This document shows, piece after piece, positions 42,499-49,954 of a stretch of 64,000 bases of DNA. The notes beneath the pieces are model-generated. The model did no database searches. It was not told where the DNA came from and saw nothing but the letters and a program-made list of their open reading frames with translations. Source of the DNA: Bradyrhizobium sp. LTSP885 (lineage in GTDB: Bacteria; Pseudomonadota; Alphaproteobacteria; Rhizobiales; Xanthobacteraceae); assembly GCF_000938305.1 (NCBI RefSeq), contig NZ_JYMT01000038.1:256136-320135 (forward strand). Direction: 5' to 3'. The position numbers and the translations under genes were made by a program. How positions within the stretch are numbered: position 1 is the stretch's first letter; each line of letters begins with the position of its first letter.

Positions 42499-43164
42499 TT
42501 AGGCGACTTGCAGCGCCTGCGCGTAGGTCCGCCCTGAATTGGCGATGTGTGTCGTCATCAGGCTCCCGAAACCTGCGAAATCACCGCGTTCGAACAGATC
42601 CAGTAGCCGGCGATGCTCCTCGAACGAGGCAGGCGTCTGCACATCGATCGGCGACGTCAGATTGGTGCGCAGCGCGGCCACGCGGCCCGAGACGAGCTGG
42701 TAGGATTCGACGAGATAGTGATTGCTGCAGTATGCGAACAGGGCGTCGTGCATCGCGGTGTCCGCGCGCCCATAGGCGACGTTGTCCTTGGCGGCAAGCG
42801 TGCGCTTCATTCCGGCAATCGCCTGCTCCATCGCAGCGACGGCGCCGGCACGGTCATGACGATAGGCAAACTCGGCGGCTTTGGGCTCGATGATGATCCT
42901 GAAGGCGCAGAGCTCCGCGATATCGGCTGCGCTCGGCGTAAAGACGAAGCTGCCGACCTGCGGCCGGATCACCACGAGGCCCTGCGCCTGCAACTGTCCC
43001 ATCGCTTCGCGGACCGGCGTGCGGCTTACGCCGAAGGATTGCGCGACCATCTCCTCGGAAATCGCAGCGCCCAGCGCAAACTCGCCGTCGATGATGCCCT
43101 GGCGCAGCCGCAGCATCACCCGCTGCGCCAGCGATTTCGGCGTATCGAACTTCAGCGATTTCAT
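42499..43164 (-). CDS. GntR-family regulator (FCD subfamily)
   Basis: The 221-residue protein has a winged helix-turn-helix near residues 12-75 (LAQRVMLRLRQGIIDGEFAL, MVAQSFGVSRTPVREAMGQL) and an all-helical FCD ligand-binding domain with FRIIIEPKAAEFAYRHD and ADTAMHDALFAYCSNHYLVE, containing the metal-binding Asp/His residues of that family. It lies 19 bases after the FAD oxidase gene on the same strand and probably controls the divergent oxidase/aldolase locus. Confidence 0.93.
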   Translation of the reverse strand: MKSLKFDTPKSLAQRVMLRLRQGIIDGEFALGAAISEEMVAQSFGVSRTPVREAMGQLQAQGLVVIRPQVGSFVFTPSAADIAELCAFRIIIEPKAAEFAYRHDRAGAVAAMEQAIAGMKRTLAAKDNVAYGRADTAMHDALFAYCSNHYLVESYQLVSGRVAALRTNLTSPIDVQTPASFEEHRRLLDLFERGDFAGFGSLMTTHIANSGRTYAQALQVA

Positions 43165-43183
43165 CCGCCCCTCCGGCAGCTCG

Positions 43184-44596
43184 TCAGATCACCTTGCCGG
43201 GGTTGAGCAGGCCCGCCGGATCGAGCGCAGCCTTCAGCGTGCGCATCAGCGCAATCTCGGCCTCGCTGCGCGCGTGGCCCAGCCATTTCTTCTTGAGCGT
43301 GCCGATACCATGCTCGGCGGACACGCTGCCGCCCATCTCGCGCACCAAGCCGTAGATGATCTCATCCATCGCCTCCTTCGGCTGGCGTTCGACGGCCAGG
43401 CCCGTCACCCAGGCGACGAGATGCAGATTGCCGTCGCCGATATGGCCGTAATAGACGCTTTCGCATCCCGCAATGCCTGTGGCGAGCGCAGCCTTGCAGC
43501 GCGTGGCGAACTCGTCCATCCGCGCGACCGCCAGGCCAATGTCATAGGAGATATGGGGCCCGAGCACTTGGCCGAACTCCGAACAGATGTCGCGTACCGC
43601 CCAGAATTTCTGGGCCTGCGCGAGCGACTGCGCAACGGCCGCGTCCGCAAGCAGGCCGCGCTCCATCAATCCTTCGAGCCAGGCCTCGAAGCGCGGTGCG
43701 TCGAGGCTTTCGTCGGTGCCCTGCGCTTCCACCAGCACGTAGAGACCGTGACCGGGGGCGACCGGCGGCCGTACGCCGGCACGCGCGGTGATCACCTCCC
43801 AGTAGTCCGGCCACATCACCTCGAACGCCGACAACAGCGGGCCAAGGCCGCTGCGCGCGGCGTCGAGCAGGGTGACCACCGCGGCATAGTCGTTCAGCGC
43901 GCATAGTGCGGCCATGGTCGAACGCGGTTTCGGAAACAGCCGCAGCACCACGCGCGTAATGATGCCGAGCGTGCCTTCCGAGCCGATGAAAAGATGCTTC
44001 AGATCGTAGCCGGCATTGTTCTTCATCAGCTTGTTGAGGCTGGTCATCACGGTGCCGTCAGGCAGCACGACTTCGAGGCCGAGCACCAACTCGCGCGTCA
44101 TGCCGTAGCGGATCACGCGATTGCCGCCGGCGTTGGTCGACAGATTGCCGCCGATCGCGCAGGAGCCGCGCGATCCCAGGTCGAGCGGGAAGAAAAAGCC
44201 GGCTTCGTCGGCCGCCTTTTGAATCGTCTCCAATGGCGTACCGGCCTTCACCGTCATGGTGGCGGAGGCACGATCGATTTCCTCGATGCCGACCATGCGT
44301 TCCAATGAAATCGCGACCCAGCCCGCCTCGGGCGCAGCGCCGCGGCAGAGCCCGGTCAAACCGCCCTGTGGCACGAAGGGCAGCCGAGCCTTGCGGCAGG
44401 CCGCGATCGCTTCCGATACGCCGGCGGCATCGGTCGGACGGATCACCGCGAGCGGCGTTTGCGGCAGGCTCGCGCTCCAGTCGTTGCAATTGCGCGCGGG
44501 CACCTCAGCGCCAACGAGCACGGCTTGCGGGCCAAGGCTGTGGCGCAAGCCGGCGAGCAGGTCTTCGGGGCGTTCGGACGGAGTGATGGCGTTCAT
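43184..44596 (-). CDS. FAD-linked oxidase (GlcD/D-lactate dehydrogenase type)
   Basis: About 470 residues from ATG 44596. The FAD_binding_4 motif is PQGGLTGLCRGAAPEAGWVA, followed by GGNLSTNAGGNRVIRYG and LKHLFIGSEGTLGIITRVVL. The C-terminal FAD-oxidase domain ends with GDGNLHLVAW and SAEHGIGTLKKKWLGHA (catalytic His region). This matches D-2-hydroxyacid dehydrogenases such as glycolate oxidase GlcD and D-lactate dehydrogenase. Substrate is not readable. It shares a divergent promoter region with the aldolase gene at 44776. Confidence 0.9.
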   Translation of the reverse strand: MNAITPSERPEDLLAGLRHSLGPQAVLVGAEVPARNCNDWSASLPQTPLAVIRPTDAAGVSEAIAACRKARLPFVPQGGLTGLCRGAAPEAGWVAISLERMVGIEEIDRASATMTVKAGTPLETIQKAADEAGFFFPLDLGSRGSCAIGGNLSTNAGGNRVIRYGMTRELVLGLEVVLPDGTVMTSLNKLMKNNAGYDLKHLFIGSEGTLGIITRVVLRLFPKPRSTMAALCALNDYAAVVTLLDAARSGLGPLLSAFEVMWPDYWEVITARAGVRPPVAPGHGLYVLVEAQGTDESLDAPRFEAWLEGLMERGLLADAAVAQSLAQAQKFWAVRDICSEFGQVLGPHISYDIGLAVARMDEFATRCKAALATGIAGCESVYYGHIGDGNLHLVAWVTGLAVERQPKEAMDEIIYGLVREMGGSVSAEHGIGTLKKKWLGHARSEAEIALMRTLKAALDPAGLLNPGKVI

Positions 44597-44669
44597 GGCA
44601 AACCTGTTGTGCGAGATGCGGTCATGCATTCCGGGATTGCACCGCCGCTCTCGTGTGAATTGCAGCATT

Positions 44670-44688
44670 CTTGTATGTAAGGTACAAG
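44670..44688. promoter_or_regulatory. Candidate GntR operator in the divergent promoter region
   Basis: CTTGTA-TGTAAGG-TACAAG is a perfect 6-bp inverted repeat with a 7-nt spacer, placed between the divergent oxidase (44596) and aldolase (44776) starts. FCD-type GntR operators often contain TTGTA/TACAA arms, though usually with closer spacing. The nearby gntR gene makes it a reasonable target. Confidence 0.45.
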
Positions 44689-44775
44689 ATCAGCCGACAG
44701 ATGAAAAGCGGCGAAGGTCTTTCTGAGAAAACGTTATTCTGGACAATGCCTTAGTCAACCAACCGAGGAGCTGTC

Positions 44776-45660
44776 ATGACGGAAGCAATTCGCGGGTTCT
44801 GGGCGGCGGTTCCCACCCCGCTGACATCGGACGGGACCGTCAATTGTGCCAGCCTCGCAGGCCACGCGTCCCATCTTTTCACGCAAGGCATCGACGGGGT
44901 CGTGTTGTTCGGCACGACAGGCGAGGGCACCTCATTCAATGTCGCCGAGCGGATCGCCACCATCGAGGCGCTGCTCAAGGCTGGCGTGCCGGCGTCGCGC
45001 CTCGGGCTTGGAGCCGGCTTTCCTGCGATCACGGACGCCGTCGCGCTGACGCGATCGGCGCTGGCGCTTGGCTTGAATCACGTGCTGGTGCTGCCGCCCT
45101 ATTTCGACCGCAGCGTCACGCCTGACGGAATCGAGGATGCCTTCTCCGGCGTCATCGATGGCGTGGCGGATGATCGCCTGCGGCTCACGCTCTATCATAT
45201 CCCGCAGATGTCCGGCGTCGGCATCCCGGCTGCGGTCGCCGCCAGCTTGCGCAAGCGTTACGGCAAGCTCGTCGCCGGCCTGAAGGATTCGAGCGGCGAC
45301 TTCCGGCAGTTCCAGGCATTCCGCGCCGCCGCGCCCGAGCTTGCGATCACGGTCGGCAACGAAGCCGACATCGCCCGCGCGCTTGCCGCCGGTGGTGCCG
45401 GCACGATCTGCGGCATGGCCAATATCGCGCCCGGCCTGGTCAAGGCCATGCTCAACGGTTCAGGCGCGGAAGCGCGCATGCAGGCCGCGATCGATATCAT
45501 GCTCAACACGCCGTCGCTGGTTGCGGCGCTGAAGGCCATCCTCGCTGCACAGACCGGCGACGCCGGTTGGCTGCGGGTGCGTCCGCCGTTGCGCCCGTCT
45601 TCCGACGGGGCGGCACTCAAGGCGAAGCTGGAGCAATTGACCAGCCCGGCGCTCGCGTGA
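44776..45660 (+). CDS. Dihydrodipicolinate synthase/N-acetylneuraminate lyase-family aldolase
   Basis: The 294-residue Schiff-base aldolase has the family pattern GFWAAVPTPLTSDG near the start, LFGTTGEGTSFN, catalytic Tyr in LTLYHIP and the Schiff-base Lys in VAGLKDSSGDF, then TVGNEADIARALAAG. It may condense or cleave a 2-oxo acid with an aldehyde. It is divergent from a D-2-hydroxyacid oxidase gene and near a GntR regulator, which suggests a catabolic aldol pathway. It is not near the dap genes, so it is unlikely to be the housekeeping dapA. Confidence 0.9.
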   Translation: MTEAIRGFWAAVPTPLTSDGTVNCASLAGHASHLFTQGIDGVVLFGTTGEGTSFNVAERIATIEALLKAGVPASRLGLGAGFPAITDAVALTRSALALGLNHVLVLPPYFDRSVTPDGIEDAFSGVIDGVADDRLRLTLYHIPQMSGVGIPAAVAASLRKRYGKLVAGLKDSSGDFRQFQAFRAAAPELAITVGNEADIARALAAGGAGTICGMANIAPGLVKAMLNGSGAEARMQAAIDIMLNTPSLVAALKAILAAQTGDAGWLRVRPPLRPSSDGAALKAKLEQLTSPALA

Positions 45661-45735
45661 GCATCTAATTCCCGTGCCGGAATCTGCATCGCCGCCCGTT
45701 TAACTCCCAATGGGGTCTTTGGCGGAGGCGGTATC

Positions 45736-47853
45736 GTGGCAGGTGTGGCGGTTGATCGGATGTTGATGGACGCGGTCGCGCATTATGGCGCGGGCCGCTC
45801 AGAAGAGGCCGACGCGCTGTGCGGCGACATCCTGACCGCCGATCCCGACCATCTTTCCGCGCTGCACCTGTCCGCCGTCATCGCCTTCGTCACCGATCGC
45901 GCCGCTGAAGGTGCGGTGCTGCTGAACCGGGTGTTCAGCCTCGATCCGCTTCATGGACCGGCCTTTGCGACGCTCGGCGATGCGCTCGCGGTGAAAGGTG
46001 AGCGCGACGGCGCGGTGGCGGCGTTCGAGCGCGGCGTGACGCTGCGGCCGCAGGATGCCGGGCTTCACGTCAAGCTCGGCGTCGCGCTGTGCGACCTGTC
46101 GCGCTTCGAGGAAGCCGAGGCGGCGTTTCGCCGTGCGATCGCCCTCGATCCCGGCCTGACCCGGGCGCGGTTCAACCTCGCCGTTGCACTGGCCGGGCAG
46201 AAACGGCTGGTGGAGGCGGAGGCGGCCTATCGCGAGGTGATCGCGCGCGATCCGGCCTATCGCGGCGTCTGGCTCAATCTCGGCAATGTGCTGGTCGATC
46301 AAAAAAAGCTCGATGCCGCCGTCACGGCGTATCTTCGCGGACTGAGCACGGACGCCGACAATGCGGCGCTGCATTGCAGCCTCGGCGCGGCGCTCTATCG
46401 CCAGCGCCACCTGAAGGACGCGATACTCAACTACCGCCGTGCGACGGTGCTCGATCCGGACGACGTCACGCCGTTGCGTATGCTTGCGCTCGTGCTGCAC
46501 GAAGCCGGCGAGCGTGAGGAGGCGGTTCGCATCTACCGGCAGGTCAGCGCGCGCGATCCCGGCGATTATCTGATCCTCAGCAATCTCGGCGCCTGCCTGT
46601 TCGAGCTCGGACAGGTCGATGACGCGATCGGCTGCTGTGAGCTGGCGCTGGCGATCAAGCCGGACTATGCCTCCGCGCATACCAATCTCGGCATCATCTT
46701 CGAGGCGCAGAATCTCGTCGAGGCGGCGGTCGCGGCGCATCGGCGCGCCATCGCCGCCGACCCCGATTACGCCAAGGGGCATGCCAATCTCGCGGTCGCG
46801 CTGCGCAATGCCGGCGAGATCGACGAGGCGCTGGTCGCCTCGCACCGGGCCATCGAGCTCGATCCGGATATTCCGCTGGCGCATTATAATCACGCGCACT
46901 TCCTGCTGATGAATGGCGAGTTCGAGCAGGGTTTTGAGGAATATCAATGGCGCCGTAAGTCCAAGGCGCTGATCGACGGCGATCCCATCTTCGGCGAGAA
47001 GGAATGGCAGGGGGAGCCGCTCGCCGGCCGTACACTGTTGCTGTTTGCCGAATTCGGGCTCGGTGACGCCCTGAATTTCGTCCGTTATGTGCCGATGGTC
47101 GCCGCAAGGGGCGGCGGCCGTATCATCGTCCAGGTGCAGCCTGCGATCGCGTCGCTGCTGCGGGCGATGCTGCCTGATGTCGCGGTGTTCGCTCGCGGCG
47201 AGCCGTTGCCGCTGTTCGATCTGCAATTGCCGCTGATGAGCCTGCCGCGGATCTTCCGCACCACGGTCGACACCATTCCAGCTGACATTCCCTATCTTCA
47301 TGCGGATGAGGGCAAGCTTGCGCGCTGGCGCCAGGCGCTCGCCGGCGACACGGCGCTGAAGGTCGGCGTGGTCTGGGCCGGCAATCCCAGGCACAAGGGC
47401 GACCGTCAGCGCTCGCTGGCGGCGGAGGCGGTGCTGCCGCGCTTGATCGTACCGGGCGCGCAGCTCTACAGTCTGCAGAAGGAACCGCGGCCAGACGATG
47501 CTCCGGTGCTGGCGCGCCTCGGCAGCGGCGTCGTCGATCTGGCGCCGACGCTCGGCGATTTCGCCGATACGGCGGCAGCCGTCTGCGCGCTCGATCTCGT
47601 CATCGCCGTCGATACGTCGGTCGCGCATCTGGCCGGTGCGCTCGGCCGTCCAGTCTGGCTCTTGTGCCCCTACGCGCTGGATTGGCGCTGGCTGCGCGAC
47701 CGCGAGGATACGCCCTGGTATCCGACCATGCGGCTGTTCCGCCAGGACAAGCCGCAGGCCTGGGAGCGCGTGCTGGCGCGAGCGTCCGCCGATCTCGCGC
47801 GCGTCGCGGCAGGCGAGCGGGCGTTGCTGCTGCCTCCGGTGTTGCAGGATTGA
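45736..47853 (+). CDS. TPR protein with C-terminal glycosyltransferase-like domain
   Basis: The 705-residue protein starts at a GTG. Residues from about 10 to 400 hold some eleven TPR units of 34 residues with the W/G/A-P consensus (for example AVAAFERGVTLRPQDAGLHV, ARFNLAVALAGQKRLVEAEA). The C-terminal part contains LLLFAEFGLGDALNFVRYVP, VGVVWAGNPRHKGDRQRSLA and VDTSVAHLAGALGRPVWLL, matching glycosyltransferase family 9 heptosyltransferase-like proteins with O-GlcNAc-transferase-like TPR. Substrate is unknown. Confidence 0.88.
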   Translation: MAGVAVDRMLMDAVAHYGAGRSEEADALCGDILTADPDHLSALHLSAVIAFVTDRAAEGAVLLNRVFSLDPLHGPAFATLGDALAVKGERDGAVAAFERGVTLRPQDAGLHVKLGVALCDLSRFEEAEAAFRRAIALDPGLTRARFNLAVALAGQKRLVEAEAAYREVIARDPAYRGVWLNLGNVLVDQKKLDAAVTAYLRGLSTDADNAALHCSLGAALYRQRHLKDAILNYRRATVLDPDDVTPLRMLALVLHEAGEREEAVRIYRQVSARDPGDYLILSNLGACLFELGQVDDAIGCCELALAIKPDYASAHTNLGIIFEAQNLVEAAVAAHRRAIAADPDYAKGHANLAVALRNAGEIDEALVASHRAIELDPDIPLAHYNHAHFLLMNGEFEQGFEEYQWRRKSKALIDGDPIFGEKEWQGEPLAGRTLLLFAEFGLGDALNFVRYVPMVAARGGGRIIVQVQPAIASLLRAMLPDVAVFARGEPLPLFDLQLPLMSLPRIFRTTVDTIPADIPYLHADEGKLARWRQALAGDTALKVGVVWAGNPRHKGDRQRSLAAEAVLPRLIVPGAQLYSLQKEPRPDDAPVLARLGSGVVDLAPTLGDFADTAAAVCALDLVIAVDTSVAHLAGALGRPVWLLCPYALDWRWLRDREDTPWYPTMRLFRQDKPQAWERVLARASADLARVAAGERALLLPPVLQD

Positions 47854-47875
47854 GCTGCCGAACACCGGCGCGCCG

Positions 47876-49624
47876 TCACGCAGCACTCATCCCCTGCGCG
47901 CCGCCGAGCAATTTCACGTTGAGCCGTCCGCCATCGAACAGCATGTCGTTCAATGCCTCGTCGATGTCGGCTGGAATGACGGTCTGACCGCCGTCGCGAA
48001 CGATGCTGGCTTGGGCGACACGCCGCATCAACTCCTTGATGAAAGCGGCGCTGACGCCGGTCGTGCGCCGCACCGCTTCGTCGATGACCTCCTGCTCCAA
48101 AGGCAGGCCCTTGCCATAGAGCCGGATCAGCTTGTCGCGCCCGATGTCGTCGGGCAACGGCACCTCGATCGCCTGGTCGATGCGACCGGGCCGGCCGGCG
48201 AGCGCGCTTTCCAGCTCTTCCGGCCGGTTGGTGGTGAGCAGGAACAGGATGTCGGCGTCTTCCTTCAAACCGTCCATCTCGTTGAGCAGCTTGTTGAGCA
48301 GCGATTCCTCGCACGGACCGCCCATGTCCTCGCGGCTGCGCGCGATCAGGTCGACGTCCTCGATCACGACCATGGCTGGCTGCAGCAGGCGCGCAAGGTT
48401 CATATAGGCGCCGAGCAGGCCGACTTGCTCGGCGGTGATGATCAGCGTGGTGTGGCCGGGCAGATTGGTGGCGAGATAGCGGATGGTGTGGGTCTTGCCG
48501 GTGCCGGGCGGGCCGTAGAGCAGGATGCCCTTGCGGGTCGATTGGCCGAGCCGACGCAGCAGGTCACGGCTCTCGACGAAGTCGAGCACGTTGCGGTCGA
48601 GCAGCCGCAGGGTCTTTTCCGGCAGGATCACATCGTCGCGAGCGACCGTCGGCAGCCGATGCACGGTCACGCCGCGCGTGCGGCCGCGGTAGTCGGCGTC
48701 ACCATCGAGCGAGAGGATCTTGCCGCGATAGGACCGTGCCGTGTCCACGGTGGATTCCAATTCAGCCAAGATGCGCTGCACGAAGGTGTTGCCGGTAGCG
48801 CCGGCAGGCACCGCCAGCTCGATCCGCAACGACGGCTCGCGGCCATAGTCGCGATGGAAGGCGAGCAGGACGGCGTAGCGCAGCTCGTCGCTGCGGCACA
48901 GCCATAATCCGTTGACGAGGCATTTCACCGGCTCAGCCTCGCCGATATCGACATCCTGGTATTGCGGCGGCGCGATTGCCGGCGCGTTGCGTCCGAATTT
49001 CATCAGCGCCGCGATATCAAGCGTCTCGTAGCGATGTTCTTCATGGATGCCGAAGAAATGGATCGGGTCGGCGAGCAGCCTGTCGATCGCAATCTGGACA
49101 TCGGCGCGCATGTGGCCGGGAAACTGCCGCGACCGCGTCACGATCTGGTTGCGCGGCATTCCGGCAAAATGCCAATCGAGCGCGGTGACGGCAAATTTGA
49201 ATTCGTCGCCCGGTAGCTCTTCCGAACTCCTCCTGACGGCAAGCAGGCAGTTTGTGCATAGGCATGCCTTTCCGTCGCTGAGAAAGATATTGGCGACCGA
49301 TCTTTGTGTTTCACAGAGATCGCACAGGCGGACGGCATCGGCGGCCTCGGTCGTGATCCGCAGCGGCTGCTCGTCGTCGCGGATCAATTGCTCCGCGGCC
49401 TCCAGCAGTGCCTTGGCCACTTGAGTGGGAAATGGGCCGCAAACGATTCCATACTTGTCCTCGAGTTGCGCGGCGACCGTGATCGCTTCCCGCTCGGTCT
49501 TGCCGAACACCACGCGCAGAAGATGCCGGACGAAGTCCAGTGGCGTATCGCCGTCATCATGGATCAAGAGCTTGAGCGGGCCGTTCTCGGCGAACACGTC
49601 GTGCATGAGAACCTCGATACGCAT
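47876..49624 (-). CDS. ClpS-like/zinc-finger/AAA ATPase fusion protein
   Basis: This is a 582-residue protein. Residues about 10-92 resemble ClpS (LIHDDGDTPLDFVRHLLRVV, EREAITVAAQLEDKYGIVCG). A zinc-finger-like cluster follows: CDLC at 101-104 and C121, C123, C126. The middle (about 130-330) is unassigned. The AAA domain has Walker A GPPGTGKT (371-378), Walker B MVVIEDVD (418-425), sensor-1 TTN and Arg finger in GRPGRID. In ClpS, Asn34, Asp35 and His66 form the N-degron pocket; here Asn34 is His22, Asp35 is kept as Asp23, and no His occupies the His66 position. It may be an unfoldase with a built-in adaptor. A LexA-type box lies 14 bases before the start. Confidence 0.85.
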   Translation of the reverse strand: MRIEVLMHDVFAENGPLKLLIHDDGDTPLDFVRHLLRVVFGKTEREAITVAAQLEDKYGIVCGPFPTQVAKALLEAAEQLIRDDEQPLRITTEAADAVRLCDLCETQRSVANIFLSDGKACLCTNCLLAVRRSSEELPGDEFKFAVTALDWHFAGMPRNQIVTRSRQFPGHMRADVQIAIDRLLADPIHFFGIHEEHRYETLDIAALMKFGRNAPAIAPPQYQDVDIGEAEPVKCLVNGLWLCRSDELRYAVLLAFHRDYGREPSLRIELAVPAGATGNTFVQRILAELESTVDTARSYRGKILSLDGDADYRGRTRGVTVHRLPTVARDDVILPEKTLRLLDRNVLDFVESRDLLRRLGQSTRKGILLYGPPGTGKTHTIRYLATNLPGHTTLIITAEQVGLLGAYMNLARLLQPAMVVIEDVDLIARSREDMGGPCEESLLNKLLNEMDGLKEDADILFLLTTNRPEELESALAGRPGRIDQAIEVPLPDDIGRDKLIRLYGKGLPLEQEVIDEAVRRTTGVSAAFIKELMRRVAQASIVRDGGQTVIPADIDEALNDMLFDGGRLNVKLLGGAQGMSAA

Positions 49625-49637
49625 CTGGAAACAAAAA

Positions 49638-49652
49638 GAACAAAACTAGAAC
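49638..49652 (-). promoter_or_regulatory. LexA-type (SOS) box upstream of the ClpS-AAA gene
   Basis: On the minus strand the site reads GTTC-TAGTTTT-GTTC, a perfect GTTCN7GTTC, the known alphaproteobacterial LexA recognition sequence. It ends 14 bases before the ATG of the ClpS-AAA gene, where LexA binding would block its transcription. A match this size is expected by chance about once or twice per 64 kb, so position is the main support. Confidence 0.5.
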
Positions 49653-49954
49653 ATAACAGGGATTGAAACCCGTCAAGCGAAGATTTTTCGGTCGCACCCT
49701 GGACGTGTGACGGCATTGGTGAAGGCCCGTCGATTGGTGCGACTTCACGCCTTTGCACCGGTAAACGCGGCTCAACTCCTGTGACGATTTTGTGCCGGAG
49801 GAAATGCCAGGAAAATTGCCAAGAGATCGCCGCCCGGGCAGCAAACTTCCGACACACCGGCGGGGCGAAAAGGGCGCTTCCGACATGACGCGAGCGCGAG
49901 GGCAGATTCTCCCGAGGATGTGCCGTCGCGCAATCATTTAAAGAAGAGGCTCTC

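Noticed and set aside
44776-45660. The aldolase as the housekeeping dapA
   Set aside because: It sits in a divergent catabolic locus with an oxidase and GntR gene, away from the dap genes, and the family includes many non-lysine aldolases.
45799-47886. A 695-codon open frame antisense to the TPR-glycosyltransferase gene
   Set aside because: Composition is Arg/Gln-rich and repetitive as expected from the reverse of TPR codons; no motif.
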